Assembly (NCBI GenBank): GCA_021793375.1
Contig: JAJYSY010000010.1
Coordinates: 1-61,969, forward strand
Direction of reading: 5' to 3'
Source of the DNA: Bacteroidota bacterium
GTDB lineage: Bacteria; Bacteroidota; Bacteroidia; Flavobacteriales; Flavobacteriaceae
Length of the DNA stretch: 61,969 bases
This document shows positions 8,290 through 18,119 of the stretch, piece by piece (position 1 is the stretch's first letter; each line of letters starts with the position of its first letter). The translations under genes and the position numbers were made by a program. The notes below the pieces were generated by a model that was not told where the DNA came from, searched no databases, and worked only from the letters and a program-made list of their open reading frames with translations.

Positions 8290-10701
8290 TTAATATAAAT
8301 CAGGGAATTTTTCCGGATTTACTTCGTTCATAATTGCATAGACTTTTTCAAAAATATCATCTTTTGAAGGTTTGGAGAAGTAATCTCCATCTGTGGTGTA
8401 TGCAGGTCTGTGTGCTTTAGCAGTTAAGGTTTCCGGTTTGCTGTCTAAGAGTTTATAGGCGTTTTGTACTTCTATGATTTGATGCATAATAAACGCAGAA
8501 GCTCCTCCGGGAACATCTTCATCTATCACCAATAAACGACTGGTTTTTTCTAATGACTTTGAGATATCACGACTCAAGTCAAAAGGCAATAAAGATTGTA
8601 CATCAATTACTTCAGCATCGATTCCGATTTCTGCTAAATCTTCAGCAGCTTCTTGCACTATACGCAAAGTAGATCCGTAAGAAACCAAAGTGATGTCTTT
8701 TCCGGGGCGAATAGTTTCAACCTTACCCACAGGAGTTTTAAATTCTCCTAAGTTGTTGGGTAATTTTTCTTTTAAACGATAACCGTTTAAGGATTCTACA
8801 ATAATTGCCGGTTCATCACTTTCTAACATGGTGTTATAAAATCCGGCTGCTTTTTGCATATTTCGAGGGACTAAAATGTTTATTCCGCGCAATAAGTGAA
8901 TCATTCCTCCCATAGGAGAACCACTATGCCAAATTCCTTCTAACCTGTGTCCTCTTGTTCTGATGATTACCGGAGCTTTTTGTCTTCCTTTTGTTCTGTA
9001 ATGTGTTGTAGCCAAGTCATCGCTTAAAATTTGGATACAGTATAAAATGTAATCCAAATATTGAATTTCCGCAATTGGACGTAAACCACGAAGCGCCATT
9101 CCTATTCCTTGTCCGGCAATAGTAGCTTCACGAATTCCGGTATCGCTAATACGGATTTTACCATATTTCTTTTGTAATCCTTCTAATCCTTGATTTACAT
9201 CTCCGATATTTCCGGTGTCTTCTCCAAAAATTAAAACATTGGATTTTTTCTCAAAAATTTTATCGAAATTATCTCTAATGATTATTCGCCCATCTACTTC
9301 TTCTGCATTTTCATCATAAGTAGGAGCAACTTCTGCAATGTTTTTTGCACTCCATTCAGAATTGCTATATAGATGACTGCTGTAGTCCGGTTGATGTTTT
9401 TCGATATAATTTTTAATCCAGTTTTGAAGTTCTTTTCTGGAATTGGTGTGATCTTTATAAGTTTTTCTTAATGCTTTTCGAGCGATGATCAGTAATTCAT
9501 ATTTGAAAGCATTTTTAATAGCTTTGAGTTCTTTTCTTATTGCCGCAACAGCTTTAGAAGAACTGCTTTCTTTCTGAACTTTTTCTAAAATAGTAGAGAG
9601 TTCTTTTTTATCCTCTTTTTGTTTGCCAACAAAAGCTTTCCAAGCAGTTTTTTTTCCTTCTCGAGCTTCTTTTTTTGCTGCTTTTTCTAAATCCTTTAAT
9701 TCATCTTCAGTAGAAAGTTCTTGCTCTAAAATCCATTCTTTTAGTTTGACAATACAATCATTTTCTTTTTCCCACTCTAAGCGTTCTTTGCTTTTATATC
9801 TTTCGTGAGATCCGGAAGTGGAGTGTCCTTGAGGTTGAGTTAATTCTTTGACGTGAATTAAGGCAGGAACGTGTTCTTCTCTAACCAGTTTACTGACTTT
9901 TTCATAAGTTTCTACCAAAGCAGGGTAATCCCAACCTTTTACAGTGAAAATTTCAAATCCGGAGTTTTTTCCTTCTCTTTGAAATCCGCTTAAAACATCA
10001 GAAATACTCTCTTTAGTGGTTTGGTATTTTTTAGGAACAGAAATTCCATATCCATCATCCCAAACACTGACCACCATAGGTACTTGCATAACTCCGGCAG
10101 CATTTATGGTTTCCCAGAATAGGCCTTCACTTGTACTGGCATCTCCAATAGTTCCCCAAGCGATTTCTCCTCCTTTATCAGAAAAAATTTCAGCATCGGC
10201 AATATTTTCTTCTCGATATACTTTAGAGGCTTGAGCCAAACCTAAAAGTCTGGGCATTTGTCCGGCAGTAGGAGAGATGTCAGAGCTTGAGTTTTTTTGT
10301 TTCATCAGGTTTTTCCAGCTTCCATCTTCGTTTATTCCCGGCGTAGAAAAATGCCCTCCCATTTGTCTTCCTCCTGACATAGGTTCTTTTTCAATATCTG
10401 TGTTGGCATATAATCCGGCGAAAAATTCTTCGGCAGATAATAATCCAAGTGCCATAAAAAAAGTCTGATCTCTATAATAACCTGATCTGAAATCTCCATT
10501 TTTGAAAGCTTTAGCCATTGCTATTTGTGGAACTTCTTTCCCTCCTCCAAAAATTCCAAATTTAGCTTTTCCTGTCAAGACTTCTCGTCTTCCCAATAAG
10601 CTGCATTCACGACTAACTAAAGCAATTTTATAATCATTGAGAACTTGTTTCTTGAAATCCTCAAATGAGATATCATTAGGTTTTGTTGCGGTTTTTTGCA
10701 T
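8290..10701 (-). CDS. Fused E1 alpha-beta 2-oxoacid dehydrogenase (thiamine-diphosphate dependent)
   Basis: Single 803-residue chain carrying both halves of the alpha2beta2 E1 component of branched-chain 2-oxoacid dehydrogenase-type complexes. The alpha half has a ThDP-binding GDASTSEGLFWETINAA segment and SVWDDGYGIS. A Lys/Glu-rich linker with coiled-coil character (about residues 310-420) joins it to the beta half, which starts near GRIIIRDNFDKIF and contains LIFGEDTG, GIREATIAGQGIGMALRG and a C-terminal transketolase domain (DVQSLLPFD). Decarboxylation of a 2-oxoacid and acyl transfer to lipoyl-E2 is the family reaction; the exact substrate cannot be read from sequence. An open frame extends to a GTG at 10719, but a TATCTTTG -7 element lies at 10724-10731, placing the transcript start near that GTG, so the ATG at 10701 is preferred. 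Confidence 0.9.
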   Translation of the reverse strand: MQKTATKPNDISFEDFKKQVLNDYKIALVSRECSLLGRREVLTGKAKFGIFGGGKEVPQIAMAKAFKNGDFRSGYYRDQTFFMALGLLSAEEFFAGLYANTDIEKEPMSGGRQMGGHFSTPGINEDGSWKNLMKQKNSSSDISPTAGQMPRLLGLAQASKVYREENIADAEIFSDKGGEIAWGTIGDASTSEGLFWETINAAGVMQVPMVVSVWDDGYGISVPKKYQTTKESISDVLSGFQREGKNSGFEIFTVKGWDYPALVETYEKVSKLVREEHVPALIHVKELTQPQGHSTSGSHERYKSKERLEWEKENDCIVKLKEWILEQELSTEDELKDLEKAAKKEAREGKKTAWKAFVGKQKEDKKELSTILEKVQKESSSSKAVAAIRKELKAIKNAFKYELLIIARKALRKTYKDHTNSRKELQNWIKNYIEKHQPDYSSHLYSNSEWSAKNIAEVAPTYDENAEEVDGRIIIRDNFDKIFEKKSNVLIFGEDTGNIGDVNQGLEGLQKKYGKIRISDTGIREATIAGQGIGMALRGLRPIAEIQYLDYILYCIQILSDDLATTHYRTKGRQKAPVIIRTRGHRLEGIWHSGSPMGGMIHLLRGINILVPRNMQKAAGFYNTMLESDEPAIIVESLNGYRLKEKLPNNLGEFKTPVGKVETIRPGKDITLVSYGSTLRIVQEAAEDLAEIGIDAEVIDVQSLLPFDLSRDISKSLEKTSRLLVIDEDVPGGASAFIMHQIIEVQNAYKLLDSKPETLTAKAHRPAYTTDGDYFSKPSKDDIFEKVYAIMNEVNPEKFPDLY

Positions 10702-10723
10702 ATTTTCAATTATTTTCACTCTA

Positions 10724-10731
10724 CAAAGATA
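10724..10731 (-). promoter_or_regulatory. -7 promoter element of the E1 gene
   Basis: On the minus strand this reads TATCTTTG, an exact match to the Bacteroidota TAnnTTTG -7 element, 22 bp upstream of the ATG at 10701. No clear TTG -33 element is present, so only half the promoter is supported. Confidence 0.6.
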
Positions 10732-10962
10732 AAAAAATATGTGTGTTATGCATAGTCTTGTCTATAAGAAGATAAAGCTTTAATTCTTCTGTTATTTTAA
10801 GGCTTTTCATCTTAAATTTTAGTCGATAAGCTTTAAAACTTATTGTTTCTAATAAGGAGAATTTGAAATATTTAAAAATTTCCTAAAATACATGGTTTTT
10901 ATTGATTTATTTGGCAGTTTTGTGAAAATAAAATTATTCAATTATAAAAATAAAATAAAATT

Positions 10963-11790
10963 ATGGAAGAGATTACCTCGCTAACAGATAAGTATTTTGC
11001 AATGTTTCTTGACTATCTGCCTAAAATAGTTGCTGCAATTATTATTTTCCTGATAGGGCTTTGGCTGATAAAAATCTTGAGCAGAGGATTGAAAAAGTTC
11101 TTAGAGAAAAGAGATTATGATGAAGCTTTAAGAAGTTTCTTAGCAAATGTAGTTGATTTAAGTTTAAAGTTATTACTGGCAATTACTGTTATTGCTAAAC
11201 TTGGAATAGAAACGAGTTCGTTGGTCGCATTTTTTGGTGCAGCAACCTTGGCAGTAGGTATGGCTTTACAAGGATCCTTAGCAAACTTTGCGGGAGGGGT
11301 AATTATTATATTATTAAGACCTTTTAAAATAGGAGATTGGATTGAAGCTGACGGAGTTTCCGGAACGGTGAAAGATGTTTCTATTTTTTATACTAAAATT
11401 ATTAATGTAAATAATTTGTTGATTTTAATTCCAAATGGAGAATTATCAAACAAAAAGATTCAAAATTATTCTACAGAAGGAATCAGAAAGGATATCATCA
11501 CCATTAGAGTTCGTTATGGAGCAGATATTCCTAAGGCAAGAAAAGCTTTAATCGATTTGGTGAAAAGTCAAAAAGGAGTGTTTGAAGATCCTGCACCGGC
11601 AGTTGATGTTGGAAATTTAGCAGAAGATTGTGTTGAGTTGGCAGTGAGTTTTGTAACTTCTACAGCTGATTTCTGGAGAATTCACTATCAAGTATTGGAA
11701 CATGCAGAAGAAAGCTTGAAGAAAGTTGGTGTTCAGATTGCTTATCCACAATATGATGTGAGATTGTTAAACGAGAAAGAAGAAAAATAA
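10963..11790 (+). CDS. Small-conductance mechanosensitive channel, MscS family
   Basis: 275-residue membrane protein with three predicted helices in the first 130 residues. The third is the pore helix with the Gly/Ala-rich MALQGSLANFAGGVIIILLRPFKIGDWIEADG sequence (in two parts: MALQGSLANFAGG, then IILLRPFKIGDWI) typical of MscS. The C-terminal two thirds form the cytoplasmic beta and alpha/beta vestibule domains (LLILIPNGELSNKKIQNYS). Such channels open on membrane tension and release solutes during hypo-osmotic shock. The length is close to E. coli MscS (286). It is transcribed alone, divergent from the E1 gene, and has its own terminator. Confidence 0.94.
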   Translation: MEEITSLTDKYFAMFLDYLPKIVAAIIIFLIGLWLIKILSRGLKKFLEKRDYDEALRSFLANVVDLSLKLLLAITVIAKLGIETSSLVAFFGAATLAVGMALQGSLANFAGGVIIILLRPFKIGDWIEADGVSGTVKDVSIFYTKIINVNNLLILIPNGELSNKKIQNYSTEGIRKDIITIRVRYGADIPKARKALIDLVKSQKGVFEDPAPAVDVGNLAEDCVELAVSFVTSTADFWRIHYQVLEHAEESLKKVGVQIAYPQYDVRLLNEKEEK

Positions 11791-11811
11791 ATTTATTTTA
11801 GCAAATAAACT

Positions 11812-11853
11812 AAAAACACTTTGAGGTAAAATCATACTTCAAAGTGTTTTTTT
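11812..11853 (+). terminator. Terminator after mscS
   Basis: Inverted repeat AAACACTTTGA ... TCAAAGTGTTT with a 13-base loop and a run of seven T residues. It lies between the converging mscS and DUF3857 genes, and the A-rich left flank lets it work on both strands. Confidence 0.85.
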
Positions 11854-11886
11854 ATGGAAATATTTTCAGTGAAATTAAAGAGAAAT

Positions 11887-13902
11887 CTATACTTTCTTTA
11901 AAACGATTTTTTCATTTTCTTTTTCTACTAAAAGTTCAAAAAAGTCTTTTAGATTTTCATAGTCAGATTCAGCAATTACTGCTTGATTAATGATGGATTC
12001 AATAGAAAGTTGAATGTTGTTTCCATTTTGAGAAATCAGGTATTTATAACCTCCTTTATCTTCTAAAGTTAAAATTGCATTTTCAGGTAAGGACTCAATT
12101 TCATATTCTTCTGGAATAGTAAAATTAAAAATTACTTGAGTGTGATAAGGAAAACCAAAATCAATAGGATAATCTCTTTTTTCAGCTTTAAAAGGATTTT
12201 CTTTTGTTTGTAAAAATAAGAGTGGAGAAATAAAAATCTTTTCTCCTATTTTTTCTATGTTTCCGGAGGATTTAAAATTATAATTCAAATTTACAACATC
12301 TGCAGTTTTGTCTAAATTTCCAAAAGAAATATTGGAAATATCTATTTTTTTAAATTTACTTTCTAATTTTTTGTTCCATTCAGATGGATTCAAATCTTTA
12401 AATAAATTTCTGTAGTTTAAAGCATAATTCCCTGAAAGGCGTTGTTGAAACTTTCCTGAGATTTCAAAATCATCCTCAATATCTACAGTTAAAAGTGTTT
12501 GATCTACAGCAGGAACTACAGAATTTAAAGGAATCCAATCCGATTGTTTTTCTTGAAAAAGAATTCTTCCATTTCCATTCATAATATTAGAACTTAAAAC
12601 CCCCATTTCTGCATTTTTGTTGGTGGCATCTAAAAGCAGATAAGTGTCATCTGCAGTTTTTGCCGCTGTGATAATGTAATTAAACCCATTAATAGTAGGG
12701 AATAAAGGAATTCCATGTGATTTTGTACTCACTAAAACAGGAAAAGCATCTACTTTTGCATAGTTCAACATAGCAGTCAACATCAAATTAATTTCAGCGA
12801 TATTTCCTGTATTTTCTTTATAAGCTTTGCGAACTCCATCTGAAGTATAAACACCCCAATAACGGTTCCAAGTCATTTTTTCTTGAACATAATCATAGAT
12901 AAGATTTGTTTTTGTCATTGGATCGCTCACTCCTTTTATTAATTTTTTGATGTCTTTTTCAAAATATCTGGTGCGTTGAAGTTCTGCTCCAAAAGAACTG
13001 TGTTGATAGATGTTTTTAGAAATATCATCCCAACTGAGAGAATAGGATTTAATTCCTTTTCCGGTATCTATTGAACTTAATTCAAATTGAATGGAAGACA
13101 TATAGTTTTCGATATTTCCTACATAAGGTTCTTCTTCAATAGCGGGAATATTATCCATATCAACAGTATAAACAGTCATATCTATATTGAAGTTTCTCGA
13201 ATTATTCATTTTTCTGGCTCCATATCCTACCGCATCACTTTTTACTTCAGTTACTCTAAAAGCCATGTTTTCTTTAGTGCTGGAAGTTTTTACATCAATA
13301 GGAATCCAACCTTTTTGATGAGTTTTATAACGAAAATCTTTCGGAGAACTAAAACTCAAATGAAGTTTATCGATAGGAATTTTTTCTTGAAGTCTATACT
13401 CATCAATATTTGTTACAAAAGGAGATTCTATTGTATAGCGAATTTCAATCACACTTCCTTTTTGTACATCAGGCATAGTGATTTTAGTTCTGTTGAGATA
13501 TTGATTGACTTCCTCATCAAAAATTCCATTGGATTCTAATTTTATGCGTTCTATTTTTCCATTTGGTTTTTCATTATAAGTGAAAGCTTTTATATTTCTT
13601 ACTTTATCTCTTTGTTTTTTTGAGTTGTAAAGATCTATGGTTTTGTTGGCATATTCTGCACCTTCTTTTGAGTAGATTTTTATTCTTTCCAAATAATTGG
13701 TTGTAATAATCCAATTGCCATCAGAAGAATTTTGAAATTTAGATTTGGCTTCTCTATAAAGAATTGCTGCATCAGCAGAAGAATCTATCGGGTGGATTTT
13801 CTGTTTAATTTCTTCATCAGAAACTTTTCCAAAGCGGAAATCTTGTGCATAAGAAAATCCGAAAATCATTAAAAAGCAGAGTACAGAAAAAACTGTTTTC
13901 AT
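11887..13902 (-). CDS. Secreted DUF3857 / degenerate transglutaminase-like protein
   Basis: 671-residue exported protein with a signal peptide ending FSYAQ (about residue 19). It has an N-terminal DUF3857 beta-sandwich-like region, a transglutaminase-like core (about residues 325-420) and a C-terminal beta region. Compared with the next gene upstream, the core has GNIAEINLML where the active-site GDCKALTNYT would be, and FNYIITAA where the His segment NHVILG would be. Both catalytic Cys and His are therefore missing, while the Asp region (LLLDATN) remains. It is likely a non-enzymatic binding partner. It begins 2 bp after the stop codon of its paralogue, so the pair is cotranscribed. Function of these envelope proteins is unknown. 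Confidence 0.85.
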   Translation of the reverse strand: MKTVFSVLCFLMIFGFSYAQDFRFGKVSDEEIKQKIHPIDSSADAAILYREAKSKFQNSSDGNWIITTNYLERIKIYSKEGAEYANKTIDLYNSKKQRDKVRNIKAFTYNEKPNGKIERIKLESNGIFDEEVNQYLNRTKITMPDVQKGSVIEIRYTIESPFVTNIDEYRLQEKIPIDKLHLSFSSPKDFRYKTHQKGWIPIDVKTSSTKENMAFRVTEVKSDAVGYGARKMNNSRNFNIDMTVYTVDMDNIPAIEEEPYVGNIENYMSSIQFELSSIDTGKGIKSYSLSWDDISKNIYQHSSFGAELQRTRYFEKDIKKLIKGVSDPMTKTNLIYDYVQEKMTWNRYWGVYTSDGVRKAYKENTGNIAEINLMLTAMLNYAKVDAFPVLVSTKSHGIPLFPTINGFNYIITAAKTADDTYLLLDATNKNAEMGVLSSNIMNGNGRILFQEKQSDWIPLNSVVPAVDQTLLTVDIEDDFEISGKFQQRLSGNYALNYRNLFKDLNPSEWNKKLESKFKKIDISNISFGNLDKTADVVNLNYNFKSSGNIEKIGEKIFISPLLFLQTKENPFKAEKRDYPIDFGFPYHTQVIFNFTIPEEYEIESLPENAILTLEDKGGYKYLISQNGNNIQLSIESIINQAVIAESDYENLKDFFELLVEKENEKIVLKKV

Positions 13903-13904
13903 TT

Positions 13905-15806
13905 TTATTTATCTTTTGTTAGTAATATTTTTGTTTGGTCTAATCGAGAAATCGTGTGAATAAAGTCACGGTAATCTTCATATTTTTCAGGAGGAAATTC
14001 TCCTTTCGTTAAATGAAGTTTACGTTTGTATTCAAATTCTTTATCAGAAATTTGAGTAAAACTGATTTCATAATTTCCGAATTGGTTTTCTATTATAGTA
14101 GAATCCGGAAGAGATTCAATTTTTAATTCAGAGGGTAATTTGAAAGTGACGTTATCTGTATCTAAAAACCCTCGATTGATTTTTAAATTTTGTTTTCGAT
14201 CAGGTGTTTTAGGTAAATTAAGATCTATTTGATTAAAAATATTGGGAATGAGTAAAAGATTATTTCCTGCAACTGAAATGTATTTATTGATTTCTAAATC
14301 AACTTTTTCTGTAAAGGAAATTTCTTTTTTATTATTGTGGAATTCTGTTTTAGTGATAGAAAATCCATTGATATTTTTCCAGAGATTTTTATAATATTGA
14401 TGAACTTCAGATTTTTTATAAGAATCTAAAAAATATTTGTTTTCATATTGCAAACCTTTAGAAATACTTTCAAAGTCAGCTTGGATATTTCCTTTGGGAT
14501 TTAATTGAATTATGGCTTTTGTTTCTTGTATATTTTCAAAGGAATGATAAGTTTTTGTTTTGATGAGTTTTCCTCCGTCAGGGGTGAGCAAAATAGCATT
14601 TCTATCGTCGGTAAAACTTCCGATATATCCAAAAGGCAAATCTTGGCTGGTGCATTCTAACCAAGTGATTTCATCATTTTCGTCAGGAATTCCAAGAATT
14701 ACATGATTTCCTTGAATAGAAGCAAAATCCTCTTCTATATTTTGATTGGTTCTATTTCCATAAATTATGGTGTAATAAGAAGGTATTCCTACAGCATCTA
14801 AAAGAACTTTGGTATAATTTGTTAAAGCTTTACAATCTCCATAACTCAATTCATCAACTTCAGAGGCAGGCATGGGTTTCCAACCTCCAATGCCAATTTG
14901 AATACTTACATAACGCACTTTGTTTTGAACAAATTCATAAATTTTTCTGGCTTTGGCTTCATTGGTTTCTTCTTTGCTGATGAGTTGTTTGATTTCAGCC
15001 ATGGTTTTTTCAGAGATTTCACCTGTATCTTCTAAAAGATCTTTATCCATCCAAGCTCCAAAGCTTTTCCAATCTTCTACCGAAGCCATAACATTTTTCA
15101 ACTGAAAGTTTTTGAAAGCAAGTAAAACATGTGGGAAAATTTCACTGTGCGGAGGGCTGAGATTTTCATATTTTAAAGCAGGAATATTTTGAGCAGATAA
15201 GATAAGTTCTTCCGGAGTTTCAGAAATATTAATATCATATCCACTCAGGTTTTTTCCTTTATATCTGATTTTATTTTCAGGATTATATTTTATTTTTACT
15301 TCTGATTTTAAAAGACTTTGAGTGTAATTCTGTAAAAACCATAAAGAGTTTAAAAGTCCGGAATCCCCGGATTCTACTTCACTTTCAAAAACAATAATAT
15401 AAGGATGAAAAGTAGGAGTGTGATCAAGATAAAGCATGCGAGAATCTAAATACATATTTCCTCCGCTGCGGCTCACATCTTGAAAATCTCTTTTTTTATA
15501 ATGTTTTTGTCTTTTTCCGTTGAAATCATAAATTTGAGCACTTATTTTTTTGACACGCGAATTCTCATTATAAACTTCATAAGTTTTAGGATGATTTTCT
15601 CCGGATTTATTTAAAACAGCTACAACACGTCGAGTTTTTGTTTTTACTTTTTTTATATTTTCGGCATTTATTTCTATAGACTCTTCAAGTATTATGCTAT
15701 TGGAGTTTTTTAAAACCTCTGAAGAGATAACAGGAATATCATATTCTTTTTGAGAGAAAACAGAAAAGGAATATAAAAGTGTTAATAGAATAAAAACAAA
15801 ACGCAT
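13905..15806 (-). CDS. Secreted DUF3857 / transglutaminase-like protein with intact triad
   Basis: 633-residue exported protein with a signal peptide ending SVFSQ (about residue 19). Residues about 55-230 form the DUF3857 region. The transglutaminase-like core (about residues 290-400) includes VRYVSIQIGIGGWKP, the Cys segment SYGDCKALTNY, the His segment GNHVILGI and the acidic position in TWLECTSQ. This looks like a working papain-like fold, although Glu replaces the usual Asp. Its physiological substrate is unknown; the family may cleave or cross-link proteins at the envelope. It is upstream of and almost touching its degenerate paralogue. Confidence 0.87.
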   Translation of the reverse strand: MRFVFILLTLLYSFSVFSQKEYDIPVISSEVLKNSNSIILEESIEINAENIKKVKTKTRRVVAVLNKSGENHPKTYEVYNENSRVKKISAQIYDFNGKRQKHYKKRDFQDVSRSGGNMYLDSRMLYLDHTPTFHPYIIVFESEVESGDSGLLNSLWFLQNYTQSLLKSEVKIKYNPENKIRYKGKNLSGYDINISETPEELILSAQNIPALKYENLSPPHSEIFPHVLLAFKNFQLKNVMASVEDWKSFGAWMDKDLLEDTGEISEKTMAEIKQLISKEETNEAKARKIYEFVQNKVRYVSIQIGIGGWKPMPASEVDELSYGDCKALTNYTKVLLDAVGIPSYYTIIYGNRTNQNIEEDFASIQGNHVILGIPDENDEITWLECTSQDLPFGYIGSFTDDRNAILLTPDGGKLIKTKTYHSFENIQETKAIIQLNPKGNIQADFESISKGLQYENKYFLDSYKKSEVHQYYKNLWKNINGFSITKTEFHNNKKEISFTEKVDLEINKYISVAGNNLLLIPNIFNQIDLNLPKTPDRKQNLKINRGFLDTDNVTFKLPSELKIESLPDSTIIENQFGNYEISFTQISDKEFEYKRKLHLTKGEFPPEKYEDYRDFIHTISRLDQTKILLTKDK

Positions 15807-15948
15807 ACAAAAGAGTAGATTTCGTTAAAAATCGCTAAAATATAGATTTTTATGCTAACGTATAAATTTCTTTAGATATTAATTAGCATTACTCTTTCAA
15901 ATTAGAATTGACGGATGTTTTTTTAGAAAGAAAAAGAAGAATTGTAGA

Positions 15949-16602
15949 TTACTTCACTACAAAATCTTTTAAATAATAGGGTTCAAAATAAGCGGTGTTT
16001 TCAAAATCTTGTTGTGTAAACTTATTTTGTGCTGAGGAAATCATTTCTTTTGCAGAAGGAAAGCTTTCTTGGAAAACAGCATTGGGATGTTTACAAATTT
16101 CCTTAAATTTTTTTACGCCATCCCCAATAAATAAAACTTTTCCTTTTGCTAAATATTCTTGAAAAGATTTTTCTTCTAAAACCTTTGCAAAAGTAGCAGA
16201 TTTATGGTTTTCTTTTTTATCAAAAATAGCTGTAAAAACCTCCATGCGTTTGGAGTTGAGCATAGGAATAACAAAATCAAAGGATTTATCTTTTGCTTGA
16301 TTGGCAAGGACTTCTAAAGTTTCTAAACTGATGAGCGGAATGTTTAAAGAAAAACATAATCCTTTTGCTGCAGAAGTTCCCACGCGAAGTCCGGTGTAAG
16401 AACCCGGACCTTTGCTCAATGCCACAGCTTGTAAATCTTGCAGAGTAAACTTTGTGTTTTTAAAAACTTCTTCAATATAAAGATGTAAAACTTCAGAAGG
16501 TCTTTGTTCTTTAGATTCTTTTAAGGCAATTATTTTCCCCTCCAAAGCCAAAGCTATGGAGGAGTTTTTTGTGGAAGTTTCTATAGAAAGCAAGAGTCCC
16601 AA
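15949..16602 (-). CDS. tsaB: TsaB, tRNA N6-threonylcarbamoyladenosine biosynthesis protein
   Basis: 217-residue ASKHA-fold protein beginning MGLLLSIETSTKNSSIAL, with the conserved VALSKGPGSYTGLRVGTSAAKGLCF segment (about residues 62-86). TsaB is the non-catalytic partner of TsaD in forming t6A37 in tRNAs reading ANN codons. It is shorter than TsaD and lacks the HxxxH metal site, which separates it from that paralogue. It is the last gene of the efflux convoy, starting 12 bp after the TolC-like stop codon; there is no functional reason for the link, so this appears to be operon hitch-hiking. Confidence 0.95.
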   Translation of the reverse strand: MGLLLSIETSTKNSSIALALEGKIIALKESKEQRPSEVLHLYIEEVFKNTKFTLQDLQAVALSKGPGSYTGLRVGTSAAKGLCFSLNIPLISLETLEVLANQAKDKSFDFVIPMLNSKRMEVFTAIFDKKENHKSATFAKVLEEKSFQEYLAKGKVLFIGDGVKKFKEICKHPNAVFQESFPSAKEMISSAQNKFTQQDFENTAYFEPYYLKDFVVK

Positions 16603-16614
16603 AATATATTTATT

Positions 16615-18096
16615 TTAATCCAGTTGAAGATCTTCCGGTTGTACACCAAAATAAAGTTCTAAAACTTTAAGTTTAAAGATATAATCAAACTTAGCGTTGA
16701 TGAGCTGACTTTCAGCATCTGTTAAATCAAATTTAGCTTGACTAAATTCAAAAGAAGTGATTTTTCCTACATCATATTTATCTTGCGAATATGCAAAAGC
16801 TTGTTCTCTTGTGTTTACACTTACTTGAGCAGCTTGATAAGCTTCTGCAGCTCCTTGGGCATCAACATAAGCTTGATAAACATTGGATTCTAAATCTAAA
16901 TCTGCTTGTTTTAAATCTATTTCTCTTCGTTTAACATTAATCTGACTTCTTTTTACGCTATTTCGCGTTTGAAAACCATTTAAAATAGGAATGGTTAACC
17001 TTAATCCATATTCCCAACCTTTGTTTTGAGAAAGTTGTTTAAAAAATGGACGCGAGCCAATTTCATTGACCAAATAATTTGGAGAGATTACATTTTCTCC
17101 TGTTCCTTCCACAACTCCTATGGTTTGCGAAGGATTATCGGGATCAATTTCTCCGGTTTGTTGTGCACGTCGCATATCAGATTCTCTGGTGTTGAAGTTT
17201 ACATAAGCATCCAATCTTGGATAAAATCCACTTTTGGTGATTTCAACATCTTTTTTGGCCAATTCTAAATCTTGTTCGGCAACTTTGATTTCATAGCGGT
17301 TTTCTCTGGCATTAGCGATGATTTCTTCCGGAGAACTGCTTAATAAGTTATCAATAGGAACTTCATAATCTGCATGGGCAATATCAAAGTTGGCATAATC
17401 ATCGATTTGTAAAATTTGTGCCAAATGGATTAAACCTATTTTGATGTCATTTTTTGCATTGATGATTTGTTGTTTTTCATTGGCATCTGTTGCTTTGATA
17501 TCTAAAGAATCTCCGGCAGGAGAAGCACCTTCTTCAATAAGAATTCTCATGCGTTGCAACTGTTCTTTTGTCAGTTGATTTTGTTCTTCTAAAACCAATA
17601 AGCGTTCTTTATTGACAATAACATTTAAATAAGCATTGGTGATATTTAATAAAATATCATCTTTCATTTGCTCTAAAGCATATTTGTTGGAGAGCTGAGC
17701 CATTTTAGCTCTTTGCCATTCTTTTTGATTTTGTAAACCGTGAAAAATAGGAATACTCGCAGTGGCATTCATAGAGAAATTTCGGGTGGTTTGTTGTTCT
17801 AAAACTCCGGTGGTTACGTTTTGGGTAAGTCCGGAATTCCAACCGTTGCTTGCCATAGCATTTAAATCAGGCAAGAAATTTCCTAAAGCATCACTTCTGT
17901 CAATTTCAGCTTCTTCCAATCCTAAATGAGCTTGTTGAATTTGAATGTTGTTGTCTAAAGCATGTTGAATGCAATCCTGTAAAGTCCACTTATTTGGATT
18001 GTTTTGTGCGGTTAGAGAAGTATTCAAACCCATCAATAGAAAACCAAAACAGAAGGTTTTTATCAAAGTTGAATAAATATATCGAACTGATTTCAT
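16615..18096 (-). CDS. TolC-family outer-membrane efflux protein
   Basis: 493-residue outer-membrane protein with a signal peptide (about residues 1-30, ending LTAQ). Two internally repeated outer membrane efflux domains are seen: WTLQDCIQHALDNNIQIQQAHLGLEEAEIDRSD (split: WTLQDCIQHALDNNIQIQQ then AHLGLEEAEIDRSD) in the first half, and IIANARENRYEIKVAEQDLE in the second. Long coiled-coil helices would form the periplasmic tunnel. Together with the adaptor and MacB-like permeases just upstream it completes a tripartite ABC exporter. The gap from the adaptor stop codon is 23 bp. Confidence 0.92.
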   Translation of the reverse strand: MKSVRYIYSTLIKTFCFGFLLMGLNTSLTAQNNPNKWTLQDCIQHALDNNIQIQQAHLGLEEAEIDRSDALGNFLPDLNAMASNGWNSGLTQNVTTGVLEQQTTRNFSMNATASIPIFHGLQNQKEWQRAKMAQLSNKYALEQMKDDILLNITNAYLNVIVNKERLLVLEEQNQLTKEQLQRMRILIEEGASPAGDSLDIKATDANEKQQIINAKNDIKIGLIHLAQILQIDDYANFDIAHADYEVPIDNLLSSSPEEIIANARENRYEIKVAEQDLELAKKDVEITKSGFYPRLDAYVNFNTRESDMRRAQQTGEIDPDNPSQTIGVVEGTGENVISPNYLVNEIGSRPFFKQLSQNKGWEYGLRLTIPILNGFQTRNSVKRSQINVKRREIDLKQADLDLESNVYQAYVDAQGAAEAYQAAQVSVNTREQAFAYSQDKYDVGKITSFEFSQAKFDLTDAESQLINAKFDYIFKLKVLELYFGVQPEDLQLD

Positions 18097-18119
18097 GTGT
18101 TGTTTCTGTTTATATGATT

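Noticed and set aside
12900..13539. 150-codon plus-strand frame opposite the DUF3857 gene
   Set aside because: No family features and low-complexity composition expected from an antisense shadow.
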